Assembly: GCF_900890705.1 (NCBI RefSeq)
Contig: NZ_CAAHFH010000002.1
Location: 2,692,616 to 2,756,615, forward strand
DNA length: 64,000 nt
Reading direction: 5' to 3'
Source of the DNA: Pontiella sulfatireligans
GTDB taxonomy: Bacteria > Verrucomicrobiota > Kiritimatiellia > Kiritimatiellales > Pontiellaceae
The position numbers were made by a program, and so were the translations under genes. Positions 32,143 to 40,981 of the stretch are shown in pieces; positions within the stretch are counted from its first letter, which is position 1; each line of letters opens with the position of its first letter. The notes beneath the pieces are model-generated. The model made no database searches, had not been told where the DNA came from, and worked only from the letters and a program-made list of their open reading frames with translations.

Positions 32143-33120
32143 ATGTTAAAGGTTTTTACAACGTTGGCGGATTGGCTGACGTTTGACGTGTTTGGGATGG
32201 AGCAGGGCAGCCATCTGGCTGAAAGCGTCCATTTTTTCATTGAAGACGTAACGAAAATCTATGCGCTGTTGCTGGTGCTGATCTATGTGATCGGCTTTTT
32301 GCGAGCGGGCCTGAATACGGAAAAGATTCGTGCTCATCTGGAAGGCAAACACCGCTTCATCGGCTATTTGCTGGCTGCGGTTTTCGGGGCGGTGACGCCC
32401 TTCTGCTCCTGCTCGTCGATCCCGCTGTTCCTGGCGTTCACGCAGGCGCGCATTCCGATAGGCATCACGATGGCCTTTCTGGTGACCTCGCCGATGATCA
32501 ACGAAGTGGCCGTGGTGCTGCTGGGCGGCACGCTGGGCGTGGGATTCACCGCAGTCTACATTTCGCTGGGCATCCTTTCGGGCGTACTGGCCGGCATGTT
32601 TTTCGATTTCATCAAGGCCGAGCGCCACCTCAAACCGATCGAGCATAAAGAGGTGAGTGACGGCATGAAAGAGAGACTCGAGCAGGCCGCTCGGTACAAA
32701 CCGACCCGCCAAGAGCGGCACGCCTATGCGGTGAATGAATTCAAGTCCGTCTTTTCCAAGATCTGGATGTGGGTACTGATCGGCGTCGGCGCCGGCGCTG
32801 CGCTGCACGGATTCGTGCCGGAGTCTGTGATTACCGATAACCTTGGCGACGGCCAGTGGTGGAGCGTGCCGAGCGCCGTCCTGCTGGGCATCCCGCTCTA
32901 CGCCAATGCCAGCGGCGTCATCCCGGCCATTGAAAGCTTGCTGGACAAGGGCCTTCCGGTCGGCACCGCGCTCGCGTTCATGATGAGCGTGGTGGCGGCC
33001 AGCCTGCCCGAGTTCATGCTGCTTAAGCAGGTCATGAAGCCACGCCTGCTTGTGATGTTTTTCCTGACCCTGCTGGTGTTGTTCAGCTGCGCGGGATGGA
33101 TTTTTAACCTAATCTGGTAA
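32143..33120 (+). CDS. SO_0444/ArsP-type permease
   Basis: A 325-residue membrane permease with about eight TM helices. The motif FGAVTPFCSCSSIPLFLAF is the cysteine signature of the DUF318 permeases (SO_0444 group; ArsP exports trivalent organoarsenicals), and LVTSPMINEVAVVLLGG is the paired helix. A second PLYANASGVIPAIESLL half-site is present. A cytoplasmic loop of about 50 charged residues separates the halves. CGGAGG lies upstream of the ATG. Substrate is likely a thiophilic metalloid, given the neighbours. Confidence 0.9.
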   Translation: MLKVFTTLADWLTFDVFGMEQGSHLAESVHFFIEDVTKIYALLLVLIYVIGFLRAGLNTEKIRAHLEGKHRFIGYLLAAVFGAVTPFCSCSSIPLFLAFTQARIPIGITMAFLVTSPMINEVAVVLLGGTLGVGFTAVYISLGILSGVLAGMFFDFIKAERHLKPIEHKEVSDGMKERLEQAARYKPTRQERHAYAVNEFKSVFSKIWMWVLIGVGAGAALHGFVPESVITDNLGDGQWWSVPSAVLLGIPLYANASGVIPAIESLLDKGLPVGTALAFMMSVVAASLPEFMLLKQVMKPRLLVMFFLTLLVLFSCAGWIFNLIW

Positions 33121-33135
33121 CCAAAGGAGTAAACC

Positions 33136-33366
33136 ATGAAGATTCAGATTCTGGGCACCGGATGCCCCAAATGCGAAAAGACCGCAAAGGTGGTCCGCGA
33201 AGTTGTCGAAGAACTCGGACTCGATGCCGAGATCGAAAAGGTGACCGACCTCAACGAAATCATGGCCTTCAACGTGATGATGACCCCGGCCGTGGCAATC
33301 GATGGACAGGTGAAAATCGCCGGACGCGTCCCGTCCGCGCGCGCCCTGAAAAAACTATTAGATTAA
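33136..33366 (+). CDS. Mini-thioredoxin (redox-active disulfide protein 2 family)
   Basis: A 76-residue thioredoxin-fold protein with the active site GTGCPKCEKT and the cis-proline turn MMTPAVAIDG. This family is encoded beside DUF318 permeases in many genomes and may pass electrons or metal to the permease's CSCSS site. It has no signal peptide. AAAGGAG lies 7 nt upstream, and it follows the permease by 15 nt. Confidence 0.93.
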   Translation: MKIQILGTGCPKCEKTAKVVREVVEELGLDAEIEKVTDLNEIMAFNVMMTPAVAIDGQVKIAGRVPSARALKKLLD

Positions 33367-33379
33367 AAAGGAAGAACCA

Positions 33380-33760
33380 GTGGAACAGGTACTTAAAAGC
33401 ATGACCCTCAATTTTTTCGGCCGAGGAATGCACAAGATCACGCCGGAAAAACTGTTTGCAAGCGATGTCGCCGTCTTTCTGGACGTGCGCTCCGATGAGG
33501 AAATCGCGTCCCTGCCCTGCCCGATGGGCGCACATTCAAACGTGGAATCCATCCACATCCCAATCAGCGGAATTCCCGACCGCCTGACAGAAATTCCGCA
33601 GGACAAACTGGTCGGCATCTTCTGCCCGGCACACGTGCGCGCTTCCATTGTCTACGCCTACTTGCGCTCCAAAGGCTACGAGCAGGTTCGCGTGCTCGAA
33701 GGCGGCTACGCGGCCCTGACCGACGCGTTCAAACCCGGCAAACTACTCGCGGTGCTGTAA
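33380..33760 (+). CDS. Rhodanese-domain protein
   Basis: A 126-residue single rhodanese domain that transfers sulfane sulfur or senses redox state. The loop IFCPAHVRASIVYAYLRSKGY carries the active cysteine in a C-x4-R form, and VAVFLDVRSDEEI and VRVLEGGYAAL are the flanking family motifs. GTG at 33380 is the start with AAGGAAG upstream. It ends 1 nt before the TauE/SafE gene. Its place suggests polysulfide or thiol chemistry tied to metalloid export. Confidence 0.88.
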   Translation: MEQVLKSMTLNFFGRGMHKITPEKLFASDVAVFLDVRSDEEIASLPCPMGAHSNVESIHIPISGIPDRLTEIPQDKLVGIFCPAHVRASIVYAYLRSKGYEQVRVLEGGYAALTDAFKPGKLLAVL

Positions 33761-33761
33761 G

Positions 33762-34550
33762 ATGGAACACCTACCTCTCATTGGATTGCTGGTCTTTATC
33801 GTCGCAGTCGCCATGACCATGGTCGGCAAGGGCGGCGGCAACTTTTATGTTGTGATTTTGGCGATGGCCGGCGTCCCGATGCACGAAGCCGCCACTACCG
33901 GACAGTTCATTCTGTTCGCGGCCTCGGTGGCGGCGATGCTGATCTTCCACAAAAAGAAATCGATCTCGTGGCCACTGGCGATTTCCGTCGGCGGCATTAC
34001 CGCGCTCTCCGCGCTGGCCGGCGGCTATTTTTCGCACGGCTTCAGCGGGTTCGCGCTGAAGATGGTGTTTGCGGTCATGCTGCTAGCCTCCGGCATCGTG
34101 ATGCTGTTGCCGAAGCCGAAGCCAAAAATAGGCAACGGCGGTTTCGGGATCATCCAGCTGAAATCCGGCAACGAAACCTTTCGCATCAATCTGTGGCTGG
34201 CGCTTCCGGTCGCGGTGCTGACGGGGCTGGGCTCCGGCATGGTCGGCGTATCGGGCGGATCCTTTCTGGTGCCGCTGATGGTCGTCGCCTGCGGCGTTCC
34301 GATGCAGTTGGCCGTGGGCACGTCGTCATCGCTGATTGCGGCGATCGCCTTGATGGGCTTTGCCGGGCACGCGGTGCATGGCCACTTCAACCCGGCGTGG
34401 GCGTTGCCGTTGGCGGCGGTCGCCATTGTCGGTGGCGCGCTGGGCGGACGCCTTGCGCTGAAAGCCCAACCGAAACATCTGAAACAACTGTTCGCCTACA
34501 CCAACTGGGTGGCGGCGGGCTTTATGATTTTTAACGCGTTGCGAAGTTGA
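33762..34550 (+). CDS. TauE/SafE-family sulfite/anion exporter (first)
   Basis: A 262-residue transporter with about eight TM helices and the TauE/SafE repeat: MVGKGGGNFYVVILAMAGVP near the N-terminus and GLGSGMVGVSGGSFLVPLMV in the second half. The family exports sulfite, sulfonates or related anions. It begins 1 nt after the rhodanese gene, so it may remove sulfite or thiosulfate formed by it. Confidence 0.9.
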   Translation: MEHLPLIGLLVFIVAVAMTMVGKGGGNFYVVILAMAGVPMHEAATTGQFILFAASVAAMLIFHKKKSISWPLAISVGGITALSALAGGYFSHGFSGFALKMVFAVMLLASGIVMLLPKPKPKIGNGGFGIIQLKSGNETFRINLWLALPVAVLTGLGSGMVGVSGGSFLVPLMVVACGVPMQLAVGTSSSLIAAIALMGFAGHAVHGHFNPAWALPLAAVAIVGGALGGRLALKAQPKHLKQLFAYTNWVAAGFMIFNALRS

Positions 34551-34637
34551 AGGGTCCAAGGTCGGAAGGTCTGAATGTCCAAGGTCGGGGAAAATGACTT
34601 TGGACCTTCGGCTCAAGAAACAAACCAGGAGAAGAAA

Positions 34638-35009
34638 ATGAGTGCGAGTGAAAAGGTGTGCAGTGGCGGGCCGAAGCTGGTATTTGCCTGCTCGGGCGCG
34701 GCCGACGTCGGAGCGCTGGCTGATCAGGCCGCGCGCAAGATGACCCGGGACGGAACCGGAAGCATGTTCTGCATGGGCGGCATCGGCGGCCTGGTTGAAC
34801 CGATCATGAACAAAACGAGGACGGCCGACAAGATTCTGGCGATCGACGGCTGTCCGCTCAACTGCGTGAAGGCGACTCTGGAGCGCGCTGGTTTTGCGGA
34901 GTTTGAACATCTGCTGATAACGGAGCAGGGGTTTGCAAAAGGCAGCACGGAAGTGAATGAAGCAAGCATCGCTAAAATCGCCGAAGCCGGCGCGTCGCTG
35001 CTGGCGTGA
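34638..35009 (+). CDS. DGC-domain putative zinc-binding protein
   Basis: A 123-residue protein rich in conserved cysteines: VFACSGAADVGALADQAARK, SMFCMGGIGG and LAIDGCPLNCVKATLE. The D-G-C-P-x-x-C motif names the DGC family, thought to bind zinc and usually found near redox or metal genes. ATG 34638 has AGGAGAAG upstream; the longer frame from 34575 lacks a binding site. Function is unproven; the cysteines could bind As(III) directly. Confidence 0.85.
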   Translation: MSASEKVCSGGPKLVFACSGAADVGALADQAARKMTRDGTGSMFCMGGIGGLVEPIMNKTRTADKILAIDGCPLNCVKATLERAGFAEFEHLLITEQGFAKGSTEVNEASIAKIAEAGASLLA

Positions 35010-35050
35010 ATAGGCGGTGCTCCGCGCCGTTTGGATAAAAGGAAAGTATT

Positions 35051-35647
35051 ATGACCCATGAAGAATTCGAATCTGCAATGGCCTTTCATGGCCACAAGTG
35101 CCCGGCGATGCCGTTGGGATTCCGCGCCGCGCAGGCGGCGATGAAGGCGCTCGGCGTGGCGCGGGCGCAGGACAAGGAACTGTATGTAATCTCCGAAACC
35201 GGCAAGGGCCATGCGGCCGGCTGTTTACTGGATGGCATCATGTCCGCCACCGGCTGCACCTACGGCAAATCAAACATCGAAAAAAAATACTACAACAAGA
35301 TGGCGTTCACGCTGATCGATGTGGCCGGACAACGCTCGGTGCGCGTGCGGCTGAAGGACGATTTCTTCGGCAACATGCTCAACTCTCCGTTTGTTGTTCA
35401 GCGTAAGCAGGGCGTGGTGCCGCAGGACGTGCCGGCAGAAGTGGCCGACCCCTTGGTGGAAAAGGTGCTGAACCTGCCGGAGGAAATGTTCCTCGAAGTC
35501 GGGCCGGTGGAAACCTGTGTCTTCCCGAAGGGGAAAGGCTGCTTCGACACCGCCCTCTGCTCGAAATGCGGGGAGCGCACCTTTGTCAACAAGTTGACCG
35601 AAGCCGATGGCGGCCCGGTCTGCATCCCCTGCAGCGAAAAGGCGTAG
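35051..35647 (+). CDS. FmdE-family protein with C-terminal zinc ribbon
   Basis: A 198-residue protein with the FmdE core FHGHKCPAMPLGFRAAQAAM and the second cysteine stretch GHAAGCLLDGIMSATGCTYG, ending in a zinc ribbon CSKCGERTFV ... CIPC. FmdE is named for a formylmethanofuran dehydrogenase subunit, but stand-alone forms in bacteria occur beside molybdenum or metal transport genes. Neither formylmethanofuran genes nor molybdenum genes are nearby, so its role in this island is unknown. It is 41 nt from the DGC gene. Confidence 0.9.
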   Translation: MTHEEFESAMAFHGHKCPAMPLGFRAAQAAMKALGVARAQDKELYVISETGKGHAAGCLLDGIMSATGCTYGKSNIEKKYYNKMAFTLIDVAGQRSVRVRLKDDFFGNMLNSPFVVQRKQGVVPQDVPAEVADPLVEKVLNLPEEMFLEVGPVETCVFPKGKGCFDTALCSKCGERTFVNKLTEADGGPVCIPCSEKA

Positions 35648-35651
35648 ATCA

Positions 35652-36584
35652 ATGAGTGGCCACCATCACCATGAAGCTGCCGATGAAGGGATCGATGATC
35701 GGTCCATGGATCGCCGCTTGTCGTTCAGCATAGTACTGAACGGGGTGATCGTGGTCGCCGAGGTGGTTGGGGGGCTGCTGTCGGGCAGTCTTTCACTCCT
35801 GTCGGATGCGCTGCACAACCTGACCGACGTGGCCGCGCTGGTCCTCGCGCTGATCGCCCGCCGGCTGGGACGTCGGCCGCCCTCCACGCGGCATACGTAT
35901 GGTTTGGGACGCGTGGAGGTCATTTCGGCGCTGGCAAACAGTGTCACCATTCTGGTGGTGGGGACGCTGGTATGTCGCGCGGCGATCCTGCGGTTCCTTC
36001 ATCCGGAATCTGTTAGCAGCGGCTTGATGCTGGTCGTCGCATCGATCGGGCTGGCCGCCAATCTGGCATCGGTTTTCCTGCTCAAGGGGCATGGCCACGA
36101 CGATCTCAACATGCGAGGCGCTTTCCTGCATCTGCTGCAGGATACGCTTTCGTCCGTTGTCGTGGTGCTGGCCGCGCTTTTCTCGGGCTGGCGCTACGGC
36201 GTTTATCTCGATCCGCTCGCCTCCATCCTTGTGATTGCAATGATCGTACGGAGCAGTTGGACATTGCTAAACGAATCCCTGCATGTGCTGCTGGAGTCGA
36301 CGCCCGCCGGGTTGGATCTCGGCGCGCTGCGAAGCGATATCCAGAAAACCGTTCCGGGATCCGATCTGCATCATGTGCATGTGTGGGAGGTGCAACCCGG
36401 AAAACGAATGATGACTGCGCACGTGCAGCTTGACGATCGCCCCCTCTCTGAGGTGGACGCCTTGCTGAAACGCGTTCACGCGCGTCTGGCGGAACGCTGG
36501 CATATTGACCACGCCGTCCTCGAACCCGAATTCAAGGGCTGCGGGAGTAATGAGCTTCTTCCTGCCGGAACCGGGAAGGGCTGA
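35652..36584 (+). CDS. Cation diffusion facilitator (CDF) metal exporter
   Basis: A 310-residue CzcD/ZitB-type exporter. A histidine-rich N-terminus (SGHHHHEA) precedes six TM helices; the metal site shows in SLSLLSDALHNLTDVAAL (H-x3-D) and in FLHLLQDTLSSVVVV (H-x3-D). The C-terminal cytoplasmic domain with DLHHVHVWEVQPG and ERWHIDHAVLE is typical. It moves Zn2+, Cd2+ or Co2+ out by proton exchange. ATG 35652 is 4 nt after the FmdE stop, with AAAGG upstream. Confidence 0.94.
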   Translation: MSGHHHHEAADEGIDDRSMDRRLSFSIVLNGVIVVAEVVGGLLSGSLSLLSDALHNLTDVAALVLALIARRLGRRPPSTRHTYGLGRVEVISALANSVTILVVGTLVCRAAILRFLHPESVSSGLMLVVASIGLAANLASVFLLKGHGHDDLNMRGAFLHLLQDTLSSVVVVLAALFSGWRYGVYLDPLASILVIAMIVRSSWTLLNESLHVLLESTPAGLDLGALRSDIQKTVPGSDLHHVHVWEVQPGKRMMTAHVQLDDRPLSEVDALLKRVHARLAERWHIDHAVLEPEFKGCGSNELLPAGTGKG

Positions 36585-36598
36585 CCAAGGTACGCTTC

Positions 36599-37396
36599 AT
36601 GGAACAGACCCTCCTTTTAGCCGCGATCTTTTTCGCCGTCTCGACCTTCTTTTCAATGATCGGGATGGGCGGCGGTATTTTGTATGTTCCGATTCTGCTC
36701 TTTGCGGGGTTTACCTTTGAGCAGGCTCCGGCCATCAGCCTGCTGTTGATCTCGGCAACATCGATCGCTGCGCTTTCCACCTTCTGGCGCAACCGCAAAG
36801 TGGACTGGAAACTGGCGCTGGTGATCGATCCGCCGACGGATATTATGGCGTTTGCCGGGGGCTATTTCAGCTCGCTCATTCCCGAGCCGGTGCTGCGCTC
36901 CATTCTGGTTGGCATTCTGATGGTGGCCGGCACGCTGATGCTGGTGAATAAAGCCAGCAAGCAAGCCCATACGTTTGATCAAGATCGCTGGTGGCTGTGG
37001 CATCGAAACTTCCATGGCACAAGCTACACCGTGAATCTGCCGCTCGTCCTCACGGCTACGGCGTTGATCGGGGTGCTTTCGGGGATGCTGGGCATCACGG
37101 GCGGAATCATTAAATTGCCGCTCATGGTGCTGCTGTGCGGAGTGCCGATGGATATCGCGGTGGCCACATCGACGGTGATGGTCGCGGTGACCGCGCTGTC
37201 GGGTTTGGCGGGCCACGCCATGAACGGGCAGGTGGATTGGCGAACCGGATTGGTGCTGGCGATTGCCGCTGTTGCCGGCGGGTTGCTGGGCAGCCGAATC
37301 TCGGTTTCAACGAATAAGGCAAAATTAAAACAAGGATTCGGGGTCGTCGTCTGGCTGATTGCCATTCGGTTTCTTGTGCAGCTGATCAGTAGGTAA
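36599..37396 (+). CDS. TauE/SafE-family exporter (second)
   Basis: A 265-residue paralogue of the transporter at 33762, with FSMIGMGGGILYVPILLFAG and SGMLGITGGIIKLPLMVLLC as the two repeat motifs. It differs in the loop between halves, so the two exporters may take different anions. It starts 14 nt after the CDF stop. Confidence 0.9.
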   Translation: MEQTLLLAAIFFAVSTFFSMIGMGGGILYVPILLFAGFTFEQAPAISLLLISATSIAALSTFWRNRKVDWKLALVIDPPTDIMAFAGGYFSSLIPEPVLRSILVGILMVAGTLMLVNKASKQAHTFDQDRWWLWHRNFHGTSYTVNLPLVLTATALIGVLSGMLGITGGIIKLPLMVLLCGVPMDIAVATSTVMVAVTALSGLAGHAMNGQVDWRTGLVLAIAAVAGGLLGSRISVSTNKAKLKQGFGVVVWLIAIRFLVQLISR

Positions 37397-37468
37397 CGAA
37401 ACGCCATCCGCGCGGTTGTGGATCGCTGTTTTGTTGGGACACACGGAAAAAACTAAACAGGAGTACAG

Positions 37469-37939
37469 ATGAAGAAAAATATAGTTATCGTTTTTTTGCT
37501 GGTGCTTGCGGTGGCGGCGGTGGTCGCAATCAAAAACATGAAGGCGGGTGGCAGCTGCGCCAGCGGATGCGCGGGCGGGGTCTGTACCTTGCCGATCCCG
37601 GCGGGACGCCCGGCGTCGGAAGACCCGGTGACGGTTCTGGCGACATCGCCTCTGCCGAAACTGCTCGATCTCGGTGCGGGCAAATGCATTCCGTGCAAGA
37701 TGATGGCACCGATCCTTGATGAAATGAAGGCGACCTTTGCCGGGCAGCTCGATGTGGAATTCATCGATGTGTGGGAAAACGAAGGCGTTGGCCAGCAGTA
37801 TGGCATCCGTACGATTCCTACCCAGATTTTCTATGATGCCGACGGCACCGAGCTGTTCCGTCACGAAGGGTTTTTCCCGCGCGCGGATATGTTGGCCAAG
37901 TGGCAGGAACTGGGCTTCAGCTTTGAGGGAGAAGAGTAA
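37469..37939 (+). CDS. Membrane-anchored thioredoxin-like protein
   Basis: A 156-residue protein with an N-terminal TM anchor (IVIVFLLVLAVAAVVAI), a short Cys-rich stalk (SCASGCAGGVC) and a thioredoxin domain whose active site is AGKCIPCKMMAP with the cis-proline at RTIPTQIF. It overlaps the next gene by one nucleotide (TAATG), so it is probably the redox partner of the ArsG/CcdA-like permease, which would recharge it across the membrane. Confidence 0.92.
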   Translation: MKKNIVIVFLLVLAVAAVVAIKNMKAGGSCASGCAGGVCTLPIPAGRPASEDPVTVLATSPLPKLLDLGAGKCIPCKMMAPILDEMKATFAGQLDVEFIDVWENEGVGQQYGIRTIPTQIFYDADGTELFRHEGFFPRADMLAKWQELGFSFEGEE

Positions 37940-38637
37940 TGGAGTCGCTGTTTACAGCATTAACTCACGCTGTGGAAGGAACGCCGGGAGTGGCTTTAAG
38001 TGCTGCGTTGATCTGGGGCATTTTGAGCATCTTGCTGAGTCCCTGCCATCTGGCGAGCATTCCATTAATTGTGGGTTTCATCGATGAACAGGGGCGCACC
38101 AGTCCGTGGCGCGCGTTTTTTATCTCGCTCCTGTTTGCCTCCGGCATTCTGTTGACGATTGCTTTGATTGGAGTGATCACCGCGACCGCTGGCCGAATGA
38201 TGGGCGACGTTGGGCGCTACGGGAATTATTTTGTGGCTGTGATCTTTTTTGTTGTCGGCCTGCATCTGCTCGGGGTGCTTCCAAGCTTTGGAAAAGGGCC
38301 GGGGCAGGTTGGCATGAAACGCAAAGGACTGCTGGCCGCGTTTGTGCTCGGGCTCGTGTTCGGGATTGCGCTCGGCCCCTGCACCTTTGCCTATATGGCT
38401 CCGATGCTTGGCATCGCCTTTAAACTCGGAGCGGCGCAGCCGGTCTATGCCGGAAGCCTATTGCTGCTCTACGGCGTCGGCCACTGTTCAGTGATTGTGC
38501 TGGCGGGCACCTCCACCGGGCTGGTGCAGCGCTACATGAACTGGAACGAGCATTCCACGGGTGCGATAATCCTCAAGAAAATCTGCGGAGTTCTCGTCCT
38601 GCTCGGTGGGCTCTATCTGATCTACACCGCGCCCTGA
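37939..38637 (+). CDS. CcdA/DsbD-like permease, ArsG-type
   Basis: A 232-residue membrane protein of six TM helices with the cysteine motifs LLSPCHLASIPL and ALGPCTFAYMAP, one per repeat as in CcdA. In arsenic loci such proteins are called ArsG, after the Shewanella arsEFG operon that protects against aromatic aminobenzylarsenicals. Electron transfer to the periplasmic thioredoxin encoded just before it is equally likely. A direct role in arsenic export is inference. Confidence 0.88.
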   Translation: MESLFTALTHAVEGTPGVALSAALIWGILSILLSPCHLASIPLIVGFIDEQGRTSPWRAFFISLLFASGILLTIALIGVITATAGRMMGDVGRYGNYFVAVIFFVVGLHLLGVLPSFGKGPGQVGMKRKGLLAAFVLGLVFGIALGPCTFAYMAPMLGIAFKLGAAQPVYAGSLLLLYGVGHCSVIVLAGTSTGLVQRYMNWNEHSTGAIILKKICGVLVLLGGLYLIYTAP

Positions 38638-38675
38638 GCGCGGGTCAAGGCGATGGAACTTTCCGAAGTTGCAGA

Positions 38676-38705
38676 TTGACAGTTAGCCAAACGACTAACT
38701 ATAAG
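38676..38705 (+). promoter_or_regulatory. Promoter and operator of arsR2–acr3–arsC
   Basis: TTGACA (38676–38681) and TATAAG (38700–38705) at 18-nt spacing. AGTTAG (38681–38686) and CTAACT (38695–38700) are an inverted repeat filling the spacer, the expected site for the second ArsR. Confidence 0.75.
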
Positions 38706-38712
38706 GGGCGGC

Positions 38713-39102
38713 ATGAACAAGCCGCTGGAAATCCTGAAAGCTCTCTCCGATCGTAATCGCCTGCGCGTGGTGGCGGCGCTGATGCATATCGACGAACTCT
38801 GCGCCTGCCAGGTGGTGGAACTGCTGCACGTGACCGGCGCGACAGCGTCGCGCCACATGGGTTTGCTGCTGCATGCGGGCATCGTGGAGAGCCGCAAAGA
38901 CGGCCGCTGGGTCTACTACCGGCTGGTTGATTCGATCGATCCCCACCTGTTCCAATGGTTGGAATACGAACTGAAATCCGTTGCCGGTCTGGAGGCTGAC
39001 CGGCGGTTGCTTGAAACCATTGTGGCCTGCGAGCCGGAAGAACTTTGCCGCCGTCAACGGGGCGAGGAGTGCTGCCCAAATAGTTTTAATAAGGGGAAAT
39101 AG
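38713..39102 (+). CDS. arsR: ArsR-family arsenic repressor (second)
   Basis: A 129-residue winged-helix repressor. ELCACQ (Cys30, Cys32) is the As(III)-binding motif of classical ArsR, on the recognition-helix side of HVTGATASRHMGLLLHAGIV. A cysteine-bearing C-terminus (EELCRRQRGEECC) offers more ligands. AAGGGG precedes the ATG. It lies directly before acr3, so it most likely represses arsR2–acr3–arsC. Confidence 0.95.
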   Translation: MNKPLEILKALSDRNRLRVVAALMHIDELCACQVVELLHVTGATASRHMGLLLHAGIVESRKDGRWVYYRLVDSIDPHLFQWLEYELKSVAGLEADRRLLETIVACEPEELCRRQRGEECCPNSFNKGK

Positions 39103-39104
39103 AA

Positions 39105-40157
39105 ATGAGCGCTGAAAAGAACAAAGAGAGCGGCATCGGTTTTTTTGAGAAATACCTTACCGTGTGGGTGGCGCTTTGCATGGTCGCCGGCATTTTGATT
39201 GGAAAATTTCTTCCGGCCATTCCAGAGTTTTTGGGGAAGCTTGAATATGCCCGGGTATCCATTCCCGTTGCTGTCCTGATCTGGCTGATGATTTATCCGA
39301 TGATGATGAAGGTCGACTTCAAGAGCGTGAAGAATGTCGGTAAAAATCCAAAGGGCCTCTTTATCACCTGGACCACCAATTGGCTGATCAAACCGTTCAC
39401 CATGTTCGGCATTGCGTGGCTCTTTTTCTACGTCATCTTTAAAAACATGATCCCCGCAGATTTGGCGAAAGAGTATCTCGCCGGTGCGGTGCTGCTTGGC
39501 GCCGCGCCCTGCACGGCCATGGTCTTTGTCTGGAGCCATCTGACGAAAGGCAACCCCGCCTACACGGTGGTGCAGGTGGCCACCAACGACCTCATCATTC
39601 TCGTGGCCTTCGTGCCAATCGTGAAATTCCTGCTGGGGATCGGCGATGTCTTTGTTCCATGGGACACCCTCTTCCTGTCGGTCGTCCTGTTTGTGGTGGT
39701 TCCCTTAACGGCCGGCGCCTTGACCCGTGGCCATATGCTTAAAACCAAGGGTGTGGCATATTTTGAAAACACATTCCTCCCCAAATTCAGCAACACGACC
39801 ATCATAGGATTGCTGCTGACGCTGGTCATCATTTTCTCGTTCCAGGGAAAAGTGATTCTGGAAAACCCAATCCACATTGGGCTGATTGCGGTGCCGCTGA
39901 TTATCCAGACCGTGCTGATCTTTTTCATTGCCTATCTCGCCGCCAAAGCGCTCAAGCTTCCGCACAATGTTGCCGCGCCCGCCGGCATGATTGGCGCTTC
40001 CAACTTTTTTGAGTTGGCCGTGGCCGTGGCTATCGCGCTCTTTGGAACTACCTCCCCGGTGGCGCTGGTCACGATCGTCGGCGTGCTGGTGGAAGTGCCT
40101 GTTATGCTTGCCCTCGTCGGCTTCGCCAACCGCACCACCAATTGGTTCAGGAATTAA
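39105..40157 (+). CDS. acr3: ACR3-family arsenite efflux permease
   Basis: A 350-residue inner-membrane As(OH)3/H+ antiporter with ten TM helices. The conserved cysteine lies in GAAPCTAMVFVWSHLTKGN, and the family motif AAPAGMIGASNFFELAVAVA includes the conserved glutamate. It starts 2 nt after the arsR2 stop. With arsA lost downstream it should act alone. Confidence 0.96.
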   Translation: MSAEKNKESGIGFFEKYLTVWVALCMVAGILIGKFLPAIPEFLGKLEYARVSIPVAVLIWLMIYPMMMKVDFKSVKNVGKNPKGLFITWTTNWLIKPFTMFGIAWLFFYVIFKNMIPADLAKEYLAGAVLLGAAPCTAMVFVWSHLTKGNPAYTVVQVATNDLIILVAFVPIVKFLLGIGDVFVPWDTLFLSVVLFVVVPLTAGALTRGHMLKTKGVAYFENTFLPKFSNTTIIGLLLTLVIIFSFQGKVILENPIHIGLIAVPLIIQTVLIFFIAYLAAKALKLPHNVAAPAGMIGASNFFELAVAVAIALFGTTSPVALVTIVGVLVEVPVMLALVGFANRTTNWFRN

Positions 40158-40162
40158 TTACT

Positions 40163-40224
40163 GACCGCTAAGGCGCGAAGAAACAAAGATTTCTATTCCT
40201 TTGTGTCTTAGCGTCTTTGCGGTC
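40163..40224. repeat. GACCGC...AAAG palindromic repeat between acr3 and arsC
   Basis: Arms 40163–40188 and 40199–40224 are inverted 26-bp copies with four mismatches around 10 nt. The CTTAGCGTCTTTGCGGTC end is a widely dispersed type of intergenic repeat in environmental bacteria. A relative (AAAGACCC ... TTTGCGTCTTAAGCG) follows arsC at about 40696–40778, so arsC is flanked on both sides. Confidence 0.75.
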
Positions 40225-40257
40225 GAATAAACTGAAGTTAAATGAAGGAGAGTTGTA

Positions 40258-40698
40258 ATGAGGGAAAAAATTAGCCTGCTTTACCTATGCACCGGAAACT
40301 CCTGCCGCAGCCAAATGGCCGAAGGCTGGACGCATGCGCTCAAGAGCGATGAAATCGAAGTCTACTCCGCCGGCATCGAAACCCATGGCCTCAATCCGAA
40401 TGCGGTGAAGGTGATGGCCGAAGCCGGTGTGGATATCACCGGCCAAAAGTCGCAGCACATTGATGAGTTCAAAGACACGAAGATCGACTATGTCGTCACC
40501 GTCTGCAATCACGCCCACGAAACCTGCCCATGGTTCCCGGCCGACTGCAAAGTGGTTCACGTCGGCTTCGACGATCCGCCCAAGCTTTCTGCTCCCGATG
40601 CGTCGGAAGAAGTAAAGCTCGACGGCTTCCGCCGCGTCCGCGACGAGATCAAAACCTTCGTAGAAACCCTTCCCAGATTTCTCGCGGAAGAAAAATAA
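40258..40698 (+). CDS. arsC: Arsenate reductase, thioredoxin-coupled (LMW phosphatase type)
   Basis: A 146-residue reductase turning As(V) into As(III) with thioredoxin as electron donor. The P-loop is LCTGNSCRSQMAEGW (Cys11-x5-Arg17) and the relay cysteines lie in VTVCNHAHETCPWF; VGFDDPP supplies the acid. AGGAGAG precedes the ATG. Tandem repeats on both sides set it apart from acr3 by 100 nt, but orientation and function place it in the same unit. Confidence 0.96.
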   Translation: MREKISLLYLCTGNSCRSQMAEGWTHALKSDEIEVYSAGIETHGLNPNAVKVMAEAGVDITGQKSQHIDEFKDTKIDYVVTVCNHAHETCPWFPADCKVVHVGFDDPPKLSAPDASEEVKLDGFRRVRDEIKTFVETLPRFLAEEK

Positions 40699-40790
40699 AC
40701 ACAAAGGCTCAAAGGGCACAAAGAAAAGACCCTTCGTGAACTTTGCGTCTTAAGCGAGTTTGCGAGCGAGTGTTTAACTAAGGAGTAATG

Positions 40791-40959
40791 ATGAAAACAC
40801 TGAAAATTTATGATCCTGCCATGTGCTGTTCGTCCGGCGTGTGCGGGGGGTGTCTTTTCTATTGTTAAAACTGGGGAATATCCCGATCTGGAAAAGCTCG
40901 GTGGGCTGTTGAACGCTGTGCCGGTGTCGCTGGACGTGCCCGACTGCGGGTGCAACTAA
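40791..40959 (+). pseudogene. arsD: Decayed arsD with internal deletion and homopolymer frameshift
   Basis: ATG 40791 (AGGAG 5 nt upstream) begins MKTLKIYDPAMCCSSGVCGG, the N-terminus of the arsenic metallochaperone ArsD with its CC and C ligands. After a run of six G's (40845–40850) the frame shifts by one: VFSIVKTGEYPDLEKLGGLL and the end SLDVPDCGCN then read to TAA 40957–40959, resembling the ArsD C-terminus. About 60 central residues are missing. Five G's would restore one 55-residue frame, so a sequencing error is possible for the shift, though not for the deletion. Confidence 0.75.
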
Positions 40960-40981
40960 ACACGTTGCGCGACGGGGGGCA